From the NCBI GenBank assembly GCA_963682055.1, contig OY821741.1:18591211-18655210 (forward strand): a stretch of 64,000 nucleotides of DNA. The letters are read 5' to 3'. The translations under genes and the position numbers were made by a program. Positions 35,307 to 46,581 of the stretch are shown piece by piece. Origin of the DNA: Primula veris (lineage: Eukaryota; Streptophyta; Magnoliopsida; Ericales; Primulaceae). The notes under the pieces are model-generated. The model did no database searches and was not told the DNA's origin. It saw nothing but the letters and a program-made list of their open reading frames with translations. Within the stretch, counting starts at the first letter, position 1. Each line of letters opens with the position of its first letter.

Positions 35307-38300
35307 TGCTATCAGGGCTGTTGGCTCTTTCCTGAGAAAGTTTGTCATTCCTTATTCTTCGAATCTACTTTTCCCTGTGACCGAATTCCTCATTTTTCTT
35401 TGTTCCTCCCAAACAGGCTTAGTTCTTTTGTTCATTTCTTCGTGTCGGTGTCTCTTCCTGTCCATCAAGAATGCCGGGATCCACTGAAAGCTCCACTGAA
35501 ACAACTGGCCATGTATTGGATGTCACTACAACTGCGAATAACGTTGTTGCTTCAATAGGGTACTTGCAAAACATCCAGCCTGCATATCGTTTGAACGGAA
35601 AGAACTACTTGAAGTGGTCACAAGTAGTCCGCACCTTCTTAAGGGCAGATGGAAATTGAGCCATTTGTTGGGGACAAGTCCTTCAAAGGATGACCCAAAT
35701 TTTTCGGCTTGGGATGAACAAGATTCCATGGTGATGGCGTGGCTATGGAATTCGATGCTGCTAGAGATTAGCGATACATGTATGTTTCTTGAAACTGCCA
35801 AAGAAATTTGGGATGCTTTTCAAAAAACATACTCGAAGGTTCATGATGCTGCACAAATATATGAAATTAAGACCAAGATTTCAGCAACCAAACAAGGGAC
35901 TCGAACTGTTACTGAATATTCGAGTTTCTTGCAAGGCTTATGGCAAGAAATGGATCATTATCAATGCATTCAGATACGTTGCAGCGAAGATGCAGCAATT
36001 CTAAAGCAGTTTGTAGAGAAAGATCATATTTACGACTTTCTTGCTGGTTTAAATCCTGAGTTCAATGCAGTCAGAGTGCAAATTTTGGGAAAAGACGACA
36101 TGCCCTCTTTGAATGAGGCAATTTTGATCATACGAGCAGAAGAGGGATGACTAAGTGTCATGCTGGGGACTCATGGAGCAGATAGTTCCACACTTGTCAC
36201 CAAATCCTTGGGACTGAAGGAATACAACTCACCGCAACCAATCGCGCAAGTGAAGCCTTCTAAATCCTTGAGTAAAGAATCTTTGTTTTGCACATACTGC
36301 AAAAAGCATCGCCACACTAGGGAGCGGTGTTGGAAGCTCCCTGGCAGGCCAAATGACAAAACAAATAGAAGTACTCATGACAGAGGTCAAGCACATAGGT
36401 GAGTATTCAATTAAACAGTGAAGAGACTTCGCAAAAAATTGTTCACGGATTTAAGAGAGAAGAAATTGAAAAGCTGAAAACTCTTTTGGAGTCGCTTCAA
36501 CAACCGTCCGTACCAGGTACATGTTCACTCGCATTTCAGGTATTGCTTCCTTCTCTTGTGCTGCCAATGTCTCTGAAAAAATTTCACCAAAAATGTGAGT
36601 AATCGATTCCGGAGCCACTAACCATATGACATGTTCTTCCAAACATTTTATTTCCTATATGCCTTGTTTTAGTCACAAGAAGATTATAATAGCCGATGGG
36701 TTCATTACCACTATATCCGATCATGGGGACATTTACATAAGTGATTCTCTCATACTAAAAAACGTCCTCCATGTTCCAAAACTTTTTGCAAACCTCGTTT
36801 CCATTCAAAAAATAACCAAAGATTCTAATTGCAGTGTAATTTTCTTTCCTTCTCATTGTCTATTTTAGAAACAAGGCACGAAGAATACGATTGGACGTGC
36901 TAGTGAGAGGGGCGGTCTTTACTATCTGGAGAGACAAAGTGGAAGAACTAGAGTCGAGAATTCCCTATCCACATCATTTTTTTTCCTAATCTGTCATGTC
37001 AAATAAGAATAAAATATAACTCTATCATTATCGTTTAGGTCATCCATTGTTTAGTGTGCTTAAGGTGATATTTCCTTCATTATTCAATGGGTCAACTTTA
37101 GAGTCTTTTTATTGTAATGATTGTAAACTTGCCAAGCACAAACGTACTTCATTTTCAAAAAGTAATACAAAGTGCCTTATTCCTTTTACTCTTATTCATA
37201 GTGACATTTGGGGTCCTTCATCAGTTCCAAATATTTCTGGTGCTAAATTGTTTGTTTCATTCATTGATGATTGTACACGTATAACGTGGATCTATCTTTT
37301 GAAAACTAAATCAGATGTTAGCACCGTTTTTCCAAATTTCTATAACATGATCAAAACTCAGTTTGATGTAAAAATTAAGAGATTTCGTTCTGATAACGTC
37401 AAAGACTATTTTAACCATATTCTTTCTCCATTTTTTTGAAAGAAAAGGATTTATTCATGAGTCCTCATGTGTTTCTACACCCCAACAAAACAGAGTGGTT
37501 GAACGGAAAAATGGCCATATTTTAGATAGCACAAGAGCATTATTATTTCATAAAACTGTCCCTAAACAATATTGGGGAGAAGCTGTCCTAACTGCTGCCC
37601 ATCTCATTAATAGGCTTCCGACTAGAGTACTTGAGCAAAAGAGTCCTATTGAAACTCTCACAAAAATTTTCCCAAATTTCACAAGTTCAAACAATCTTAC
37701 TCCTCGAATTTTGGCAGTATTGCGTTTATTCATGTCCATTCTTACAATAGGGGAAAACTTGATCCATGTGCTTTAAAATGCATTTTTGTCGGGTATTCTT
37801 CGATACAAAAAGGTTACAAGTGTTTTCATCAGCCTACTAGAAAATTATTTGTTTCGGCTGATGTTACATTTATCGAAAATGAGTCCTATTTTCAACATTC
37901 CTATCTTCAGGGGGAGACCTTAAATGAAGATAAATAAGATGACTTGTTTCGTCTAGATTCTTCTCCTACTTAGTTTAAGTCTCCAGTCTAGCCAGTTTCA
38001 AATTCTGTTGAACCATCCGTCTTACCTATTCGAGTTGAGTCACCCGCTAAGTCCACTTTTGTTGAGTCTGTTACATCACTTGAGTCTTCAGTCAACTCAT
38101 GTGAGATGATAAAAGATAAGGGGAAACAAGATACCATTCGACCACTACAAGTTTACTCCAGGATGAAAATAGCGGTCCCTCAATCTTTGCAGGAACAATC
38201 TCCTCTTCGTGCTAATGTTCAGAACTCTGAAACCGTTTTGCAACACATAGAAAATATAACACCGTCAACCGAGTCCACTGAACCTATGATTGGACATGAA

Positions 38301-39987
38301 AAAACATGTACAGAAGACTTACCGATTGCACTTAGAAATGGAAGAAGAACTTGTACAAAACATCCACTATACTTATTCATGACCTACCAAAATCTATCCC
38401 CAAATCATAAAATCTTTTTAACTAACCTCCATACAATACCCATTCCGAGAAATTTATCTAAGGCATTTGGTGACAAGAAGTGGGAGGATGCTATGAAAAT
38501 TGAGATGGAAGCTCTAATAAAAAACAAGACATGGGAGTTAGTTAAAATGGCAAAAGGAAAGAAATTGGTTGGATGCAGATGGGTCTTCACCGTAAAGTAC
38601 AAGTCAAGTCAGACGGTTCCGTAGAAAAGTACAAAGTAAGATTAGTCGCCAAAGGGTACACTCAAACCTATGGTATTGATTACATCGAAACATTTGCTCC
38701 AGTTGCAAAGATGAATACAGTGCAGGTTCTTTTGTCTTTGGCCGCCAATTTTGGATGGAAGTTGCAATAGTTTGATGTTAAAAATGCGTTCCTACATGGC
38801 GATCTATAAGAGGAGATTTACATGGAAATTCCTTCAGGATTTGAATCTAAAGAGGGAATGGTGTGTAAGTTAAGGAAACCTCTCTACGGACTTAAACAAT
38901 CCCCAAGAGCTTAGTTCAGAAAATTTACAAAGGTGATGACTTCATTAGGATACAAGCAGGGCCAAGGTGACCATACCTTATTTGTTCGACACTCTCATTC
39001 AGGGGGAGTGACAACATTGTTGGTGTACGTAGATGATATTATTGTCACGGGAAATGATACAAAAGAAATAGTCAATTTGAAACATGTCTTTTAAGAGAAT
39101 TTGACATCAAAGAACTTGGAAGATTGAAATACTTCCTTGGCATTGAAGTCGCACATTCAAAGGAAGGTATTTTCATATCTCAACAAAAATACGTGCTTGA
39201 TTTGTTAAAAGAGAGAGGAATGTTAGATAGCAAGCCACTTGAGATGCCTATCGAGTTCAACCATAGGCTGTGTGATGCTCCCGAAGATCCTGTGGTAAAT
39301 AAAGGTCTTTATCAAAGACTTGTCGGAAGTTTAATCTATCTGGCGCATAAGAGACCTGATATTGCATTTGCGGTGAGTATTGTCAGTCAATTCATGCATA
39401 ATCCTAAAGAATCGCATCTCAAGGCCATGTACATGATCCTACAATACTTAAAAGGCAGCCCAGGAAGAGGTATCTTGTTTAAGAAAGGAGAAAAAATACC
39501 TTTAGAAGCCTACACCGTTGCAGATTACGCAAGATCATTAGTAGACAGGAGGTCGACTTCAGGTTATTGTACTATCTTAGGAAGGAATATTGTAACATGA
39601 AGAAGTAAGAAGCAAAACGTGGTGGCTAGATCAAGTGCAGAATCTGATTTCAAGTCTATGACGATGGGAATATGTGAACTACTATGGTTGAAAATAATTC
39701 TTGATAATTTAAAAATAAAATGGGAAGCACCAATGAAGTTGTACTGCGACCACAAATCTGCGATCAGCATTGCTCATAACCCAATACAACATGATCGAAC
39801 AAACCATATTGAAGTCGACATACATTTCATCAAGGAGAAACTAGACAGTGGCTTAATATGTACTCCATTTGTTTCAACAAAAGATCAACTAGCAGATGTT
39901 CTTACAAAGGGTCTGCCAGGCATCGCGTTCCGAGACATTATTCGCAAGCTTGGAATGGAAGATATTCATTCACCAACTTGAGGGGAG

Positions 39988-40189
39988 TGTTAGAAACAAA
40001 GAATAATTAGCAATTAGTTGGCAGTTTAGTATTATAAAAGCTTCTAGAAAGTTGTAGTGTACTTATATAATATAGAAGTTTTTAGAGAGTTGTAGTGTAC
40101 TTACTACTAGCCTATATAAAAGCAGGAGCTGTATCAATAGAGATTAACAGAATATAAGAAAAGTACTTTCTGTAAATCTAAATCTCACA
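39988..40189 (+). repeat. Right LTR of the Copia element in the NBS-LRR gene
   Basis: This LTR is 202 bp, preceded by TTGAGGGGAG (polypurine tract). It carries a short insertion (GAGCTGTATC region) relative to the left LTR and joins directly to the resumed NB-ARC codons. Confidence 0.88.
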
Positions 40190-41371
40190 GTTACCACAAG
40201 AAGTAAATTGGTAGCTTCCGTTATGTCAACAAACGGTTGTATAAAAAAGATTAAATGTCTGCCGCACAAGGAAAGCCTGTCTTTGTTCCTAAAGTGGTCC
40301 TTTCACTCTGTTCAAGATTCCAAAGACCATCCAAAGCATCTCGAAATCGCCGAAGATATTGTGAAAAGTTGCAAGGGTGTTCCCCTTGCTATTAAAATAT
40401 TAGGCAACATCTTGTACTTGAAGACAGAACTATGAGATTGGTTACATGTACGAGATAACGATGTATTGAAACTCGAACAAAAGGAAGACGATATTTACCC
40501 ACTGACTTGAGAAGATGTTTCTCTTTTTGTTCTCTCTTTCCTAAAGATCATCTGATTGATCGCGACCAATTAATTGATTATTGGAGCACCAACGGATTGT
40601 TAAAGATTGAAAACTACGATGATGACGTGGATATTGTGGGCATTAAGTACATCGAACAATTGTAGTCGTTCGGTTTCTTTCAATATTTTCAAGAGTATGG
40701 AACAACTTTAGAATTTAAAATGCAGAATCTTGTCCATGACTTGGCGTGGCTAGTAGCAGAGCCTGGCATAGTTTGTATTGATTCTCAAGAGGTTTTACAA
40801 AATCGTATCACAAGAAAGGTTCAACACTTGTCTTTTTCAAAAAATTATTTAATACAGAATGAACCTCCGAATAAGTTACCGGAACAAAATGATGTTCGCT
40901 CTATTCAATTTGCCCTCTTGATAGAACCTAGTATGACAAATTTCGTTGAAATGTACATCTCAAAATTAAGCTCTTACACTTTTTGGATATTGGCGATTCA
41001 ATTTTTGAGAAATTACCAAATTCAATTGGCCGTTTGAAGCATTTGAGTTACCTTAATTTAGTCTCTAATTTCGAAATTACTTGCCTACCCGATTCCATTT
41101 GTGAATTAGTAGGTTTTGAGGTTTTATATTTCAATGGATGTCCGAATATCATAAACTTACCGAAAGGATTATGAAAATTGACCCGACTTAGGCACTTAGG
41201 ACTAACCACACATGAAATTAGTTTACCAGAGAAAGAATTTCAATTTTAACCTCTTTAAGAATGTTGATCATTTCTAACTGTCCGAATTTAGAGTTTCTGT
41301 TTTCGGATAGTACAATGCTTCATCTTTCCTCTCTTCGAGAGTTGTCAATCAGTGCATGTGGGAGTCTAGAA

Positions 41372-42128
41372 TTTTTTTTTTTATTTTTTTGAAACGTAAG
41401 TTTTATATTAACCAACCAAACCAAAGACATATTCCACAAGTCGGAATAGGCCTAAAAATGTTCTCGTCCGACATGGTGCTTTTAGCTCCTTGCCCAACTC
41501 AAACAAATAAAACTTATACACAGAGATCCAAATACTCTCTTCTACGGTATCATACAAAAGCAAAATTATAGGCATAATTTTTACAAAATACCCTTTCCTA
41601 ATGATGGCATTTCTTTTAACATTACAAATAACCCAAAAAGCTATTCTGCAATCTGTTCTCCTTCTTATCTTTATGTTCTTGATGAGCTGCTTGTGACATT
41701 TATCCGCATTTTCTTTAGCTTGCTTTTCCTCTCTTCTCCTCCACTTTAAACAGCCAAAAGGCCACTTAAAGTTCCTGAAAGAAAATTTTCCACAATAGCA
41801 TGTCCAAACAGGTAGAAAAAATATATAGATATTCATTAAGAAATACAGATTACCTAGTACATAATTTTTGGTAGGCTTGTGCGCTTTTCTGCTTTCAAAA
41901 ATCATGTCCATTGATATGCAAAGAGGGATCTATTTATACCTGCAAGTAAATGACTCAATATACCCATTAATTACCCAAAATTTTAAGTAGGGGTTAATGT
42001 ACCAATTCACCAGAGCAACATGGGAGCTAACCCTAAAGAAATAAAACTCAATAACGACAGTAAGATTAAAGTCCTTATCTGGCATTGAGGAGATTTTTGT
42101 TAATGTCCCAAACATTTACTATGTGCGC
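41372..42128 (-). mobile_element. Retroposed sequence with poly(A) tail in the LRR region
   Basis: The insert has a poly-T run on plus at 41,372-41,391, i.e. a poly(A) tail on minus. It is bounded by a long imperfect target duplication (CATGTGGGAGTCTAGAAT on the left, CATGGGCGTCTAGAATC on the right). This is the signature of LINE-mediated insertion. A 167-codon open frame (41,911-41,408) contains KWRRREEKQAKENADKCHKQ and cysteine-containing segments but no domain I recognise. It is either a processed copy of a host transcript or the 3' end of an unfamiliar LINE. Confidence 0.65.
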
Positions 42129-42628
42129 ATTTACTATTGCAACATGGGCGTCTAGAATCTTTACTAACCAAAGGTTTGAGACAACTACCACGTTTGGAAA
42201 CTTTCTCACTTCGAGACTGTACAAGCCTCCAACTTAAAGATAGCGAAAATGACTTTAAATGTGGTAATGAATTCCTCCACCTTTGCATTTTGGAGCTCGA
42301 TGCATTGTACAAGTAGGTGGGTTTGCCCTTGTGGCTTATTAAAGGAGCTAAAAATGTGAGAACTTTGATCATTGGTGAACATAATAATTTTACAAACTTA
42401 ATGCTGGAGCAAATGGTTGAAAATGTTAAATATTTAAAGAAACTGGAGCTTAATAGATGTTGGCAGTTATCGTCTCTCCCCGATGGAATGCAAAGTCTCA
42501 CGGGTTTAACTGAACTTGTGATAGTCGATTGTTCAGAACTGGTAACAAGATGTCAAAGAGAAGTGAGGGAGGATTGGAAAAGTATTTCCCATCTCCGAAA
42601 TATTTATCTCAATCACCGAGAAATCTAA

Positions 42629-42934
42629 TCCCGAGAATTTATTTGCAGCTGTGATTTTTTTTAAAGCCAAAATGTTTTCCTTTCTGTAACTTTTTCATCT
42701 TGAAAGTACTCTTTTTCCCATAGTTGCAATTTTGATTGTTGTAATTGATGGATGTACAATGTACTTCTATAAACTTATTTTTGAAGAAATAACTTGTTTG
42801 TAAAGAATTTATCATTAGTTTTATTATGGAAAGAAAGTAAAATGTGTTTAAAGCTTCCTCAGCAGCTCGGTATTCATTGGAAAGCAAGACAAAATGTGAT
42901 CTATTTATTTATCTTAAGTGAGACTAAAAAAATC
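42629..42934. other. 3' flank of the NBS-LRR pseudogene
   Basis: Noncoding AT-rich sequence between the last LRR codons and the Gypsy LTR. Nothing else recognised. Confidence 0.45.
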
Positions 42935-43501
42935 TGATAGAACATAAAAATTAGATCCGAATATATCTATTCGGGTATGAATCGACCCACTCATTATTAG
43001 AGGGTACCCGAGGCTAAAACCCAAAAAACCATGGTCTAATGAAGCTTTCCTAACAGACCATTATCTATAAGTGATCAGCCCAGTAGTAAAGATCCACAAT
43101 GGAAAAGCCCATGAGGTGGCTCTTAAGATAACGACATTTGTCAACATCCTATGAGGCATAATTGTCTATAAATAGCCAACTACCCTCCTTAAAAGGAGGA
43201 CCAGAAAATCTATCTAAAAAATATAGAGAGAAGGAGATAAAAGAGAAAAACTTGTCATAACTCACCCCACTAGAAAGAAGACCGAGCAAGATACAAGACC
43301 GAACACCGAGATCGAAGAAAGATCAAGATTAAAAGAGCAAGCTGTAATACCGGGCACAAGTGCAAATAGAAAATTGTAATCCGAGCAATTATACCACCGA
43401 GCGTAATAAAGATTAAATAAGTGTTCATTATTTATTCTATTTGATATATTATATTATTGTTGAAAAGCCTAACGCCACCGACCAAAGTTATGGCTTTATC
43501 A
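42935..43501 (+). repeat. Left LTR of the Tat-type Gypsy element
   Basis: This LTR is 567 bp with a probable TATA region (CTATAAATAGCC near 43,165) and ends TGGCTTTATCA. It is nearly identical to 54,465-55,030, with a few substitutions and a small indel (GGGTATGAATCG versus GGGTAAATCG). Confidence 0.9.
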
Positions 43502-43503
43502 AA

Positions 43504-43520
43504 TGGCGCCGTCTCCGGGA
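43504..43520 (+). other. Primer-binding site, tRNA-Asp type
   Basis: TGGCGCCGTCTCCGGGA begins two bases after the left LTR. It resembles the tRNA-Asp-complementary site of Tat/Athila Gypsy elements. Confidence 0.8.
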
Positions 43521-43580
43521 ATTATCTAGTTCCCAACTAGTTTCGAAATCGAACACCAATACTCTATCAGGCGAGCAACA

Positions 43581-44012
43581 ATGGTGACCAATATTGAGGA
43601 AACCCATCCCGATATAGTCGAAACCAATAACCAAAACGTACAAATTAGCCAACAAGACCTCGACGATCTACTTGCCATCCGCGACAGATATGACGCTATC
43701 CAGTCCGGAAACCAACCAACAACCTCCAATGTCCACCAAAAACAACAGACTGAACAACCCCAACAGCTTGACGGGCTCGTCGACGAGAACCCTACGACCT
43801 CGGATGACGAACGAGCATTACCCGTATTAAGGCGCGCAAGAAGGCGCTTACCCGAATCTCAAGCAGGACCGAGCTCAAGAGTCCCACTGCCAGCAGCCTC
43901 GGTTAATTCCAGTTCCCACCAAGTTCATCTTCAAACGAACGAAGCCCACCGGTTTGGCATGCCCGAGGACTTTGTCCTCGAGCAAACGCCACCGACCAAA
44001 ATTACGCATTAG
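43581..44012 (+). pseudogene. Gag N-terminal remnant of the Gypsy element
   Basis: A 143-codon frame starts MVTNIEETHPDIVE. It is hydrophilic, Gln/Asn/Pro-rich and ends shortly after FGMPEDFVLEQTPPTKITH. Its position after the PBS marks it as the start of gag. The conserved capsid-like domain and zinc knuckle are missing. Within 100 bp the sequence changes to pre-integrase sequence, so it is the left edge of a multi-kilobase deletion. Confidence 0.75.
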
Positions 44013-44099
44013 CAACCCTAGCTTCGACACTAACGTTAGCCAACACTCGGTCAATCACAGTGGAACTTCTGGAAACCCCGAGCATAAACAGAAGAATAG

Positions 44100-45381
44100 A
44101 CCGAGTAACGTCAATACAATACGAACTAGGGTGGATGGACGACATGGTTCACTATCTGTGAAACGGGACGCTCCCGGCAGACAAGATAAAAGCGTTGAAA
44201 ATCACAAGAAAGGCCCCTCGGTTCTGGCTATCCGAGGACGACAAACTGTACAAATCCAGTTACCGAGGACCCCACCTTCTGTGCGTCCGGCCCGAGCTGC
44301 AACAGCCAGTCTTGGAGGAGATCCACGAAGGATCCTGCGGAGCGCACATCAAAGGGAGGTCACTCGCCAACAAGGCAATCACACAAGGATATTGGTGGCC
44401 TGTATCAAATGAGACGCCGACGTTTACGTCCAAAGATGCGACAAGTGCCAACGATTCACCAAGATACCTCGGCTCCCATCATCTTTGATGGCCCCAATAT
44501 CGGCTCCATGGCCATTCGCACAATGGGCAATTGATCTAGTCAGGAAGCTTCCCAGGGCACCTGGCAGCGTTAAATATTTGATTGTTGCGACAGACTAATT
44601 CACCAAGTGGGTGGAAGCTAAACCTCTCCGAGAAATTAAAGCCAGCAATGTCAAACAATTCATGTGGGAGCATATCATCACTAGGTTCGGTATACCATAC
44701 GCCATTGTCGCAGACAACGGCACCCAGTTCAAGGACGCCAATCTGCAGCTTTGGTACGAGGAACTCGGTATCCGAAAGTTCTATTCGACTCCAACATACC
44801 CACAGGGTAACGGTCAAGCAGAGGTATCGAACCGAACTGTCCTAGATGGCATAAAGACAACCCTGGAACAAGCAAAGGGGAGATGGCCTGAGCGACTGCT
44901 CAACGTCTTATGGTCCTGCCGAACTACACCGAAGACGGGCACAAAGGAAACACCGTTTAGCTTAGCGTACGGCGTGGAGGCCGTCATACCAACAGAAATC
45001 GGCCTACCCACCCTCTTAACAACTTTAGTCGAGCAAGGAAACAATGAACAAAGAATGAGAGAGGAGCTCGACATGTTAGATGAGAAAAGAAAGATAGCGG
45101 CCCTTACCCTAGCAAAATACCAACAAAGCGTCAAGCGAACCTATGACAAGAGGGTGAAAGGGACCAAGGAATTCGTAGTAGGAGAACTGGTGCTGCGACG
45201 AGTAACTGTCTATACCAGAAACGAGATACTTGGCAAACTGAGCCCCACCTGGGAAGGCCCATACGAGATCGTTAAAAGAACAAGCCCAGTGTCCTACAAG
45301 CTTAAAAGCGTTATGTTCAAAAATAGCAGAGGAGAGAAAAATTCTTGGAATGTAGCTAACCTAAAGAAGTACTACGTGTAA
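44100..45381 (+). pseudogene. Gypsy integrase with C-terminal domain, broken near its start
   Basis: The pre-core zinc-finger region is readable in shifted frames (LSEDDKLYKSS, IHEGSCGAH, YWWPVS). The catalytic core follows. The first Asp lies near 44,530 (AIDLVRKLP), a stop falls in the ATD.FTKW motif at about 44,596, then VADNGTQFK with the second Asp and PQGNGQAEVSNRT with the Glu. The tail has WSCRTTPKTGTKETPF, AYGVEAVIPTEI and KLSPTWEGPYEIV, and ends NVANLKKYYV. From 44,611 the frame is open for 256 codons. A second frame error before 44,470 and the stop prevent an intact product. Confidence 0.88.
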
Positions 45382-45481
45382 GCTAGCTTACCAGTACAGG
45401 TACCGCCTTACCTATGCTTCTTAATAACATTATCTTTCGAACATATAAAATACTTTGTCATACTGTCTAACAAGTGCAGAT

Positions 45482-46305
45482 ATGAAATTCCCAAACGGCA
45501 TACGTGCCTAGGAATACTATGAAATTCCCAAACGGCATACGTGCCTAGGAATACTATGAAATTCTCAAACGGCATACGTGCCTAGGAATACTATGAAATT
45601 CCCAACATGGCTACGTGCCTAGGAATACTATGAAATTCCCCAATATGGCTAAGTGCCTGGGAATACTATGAAATTCCCAAACGGCATACGTGCCTAGGAA
45701 TATTATGAAATTCCCAAACGGCATACGTGCCTAGGAATACTATGAAATTCCCAACATGGCTACGTGCCTAGGAATACTATGAAATTCCCCAATATGGCTA
45801 AGTGCCTGGGAATACTATGAAATTCCCAAACGGCATACGTGCCTAGGAATACTATGAAATTCCCAAACGGCATACGTGTCTAGGAATACTATGAAATTCC
45901 CAACATGGCTACGTGCCTAGGAATACTATGAAATTCCCCAATATGGCTAAGTGCCTAGGAATACTATGAAATTCCCAAACGGCATACGTGCCTAGGAATA
46001 CTATGAAATTCTCAACATGGCTACGTGCCTAGGAATACTATGAAATTCCCCAATATGGCTAAGTGCCTGGGAATACTATGAAATTCCCAAACGGCATACG
46101 TGCCTAGGAATACTATGAAATTCCCAAACGGCATACGTGCCTAGGAATACTATGAAATTCCCAAACGGCATACGTGCCTAGTAATACTATGAAATTCCCA
46201 ACATGGCATAAGTGCCTAGGAATACTATGAAATTCCCAAATGGCTTAAGTGCCTAGGAATACTAAGAAATTCCCAACATGGCATGTCTAAAAGAATGCCT
46301 AGGAA
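45482..46305 (+). repeat. 37-bp tandem array with a higher-order pattern
   Basis: About 22 units of 36-38 bp begin ATGAAATTCCC and end TGCCTAGGAATACT. Three variants differ in the middle: A (AAACGGCATACG), B (AACATGGCTACG) and C (CAATATGGCTAAG). They recur mostly as A-A-B-C, i.e. a higher-order unit near 148 bp, decaying at both edges. The array lies just after integrase, where Tat elements are known to carry satellite-like 3' UTR repeats. Confidence 0.92.
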
Positions 46306-46581
46306 TACTCAAGTCCTCCAATAAACCGGAGGCACATATGCAGGTACCAACTGATCCAGTACGCAAGGATCGAAGAAAGTAAAGAGACTAGAAGAATAAT
46401 TCAAGCCCACATTACGGAGGCGACCAATTACCAAGCAAAGAAAACAAAGGAAAAACAATCCAATCAAGGAAATACCTACAAGACAATAAAAAGATCCAAT
46501 ACATGAATAAAGGAATGAAGCAAATAGTCTATGCCCGCGTTACGGAGGCAATAATGTATGACGAATAAATAAAGAAATCAA
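46306..46581. other. Gypsy spacer between tandem array and antisense genes
   Basis: Noncoding. Two similar motifs occur near 46,407 and 46,530 (CATTACGGAGGC / CGTTACGGAGGC), the only structure seen. Confidence 0.4.

Larger units (their letters stand above)
35110..40189 (+). mobile_element. Copia retrotransposon inserted in the NB-ARC region
   Basis: LTRs are 35,110-35,306 (197 bp) and 39,988-40,189 (202 bp), starting TGTYAGAAACAAAG and ending CACA. PBS-like TGCTATCAGGGC follows the left LTR. A GTTA target duplication fits the host codons (KIIV/TTRS). Gag runs 35,471-36,150 with a frame break near 35,657. A zinc knuckle CTYCKKHRHTRERC lies near 36,290. Protease IDSGATNHMT is near 36,605. Integrase pieces follow (FYCNDCKLAKHKRTSF, HSDIWGPS, FIDDCTRITWIYLL; 37,047-37,776). 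RT is at 38,106-39,120 with YVDDIIVTGND, and RNase H is at 39,124-39,980. Stops and frameshifts between and within domains make it defective. The LTRs differ by a few substitutions and small indels, so the insertion has some age. Confidence 0.92.
33282..42628 (+). pseudogene. CC-NBS-LRR disease-resistance gene, broken by three insertions
   Basis: The host gene can be followed across its inserts. Pieces are a coiled-coil Rx-N-like domain (33,288-33,580; LQRLKNIMSSVYAVLLDARE, MAHKVKK), a linker and NB-ARC (34,578-35,109) with P-loop GLGGMGKTALSQ and kinase-2 FLILDDVW, and RNBS-B split at KIIV. TTRSKLVAS resumes at 40,190, followed by GVPLAIKILG, an RNBS-D-like CSLFPKDHLIDRDQLIDYW and LRRs to about 41,370. 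The last LRRs lie at 42,130-42,628 (LPLWLIKGAKNVRTL, LTELVIVDCSEL). The inserts are a family F element, a Copia element and a retroposed sequence. Independent damage includes a frame error near 34,735, a stop at about 40,434, a frame error near 40,505 and a stop at about 40,666. The N-terminus before LAWGIEDDL is missing. Such proteins sense pathogens in the cytoplasm; this copy cannot make one. Confidence 0.9.

Noticed and set aside
45482..46305. CRISPR-like array
   Set aside because: Units are contiguous 37-bp tandem copies without unique spacers, in a plant retrotransposon.
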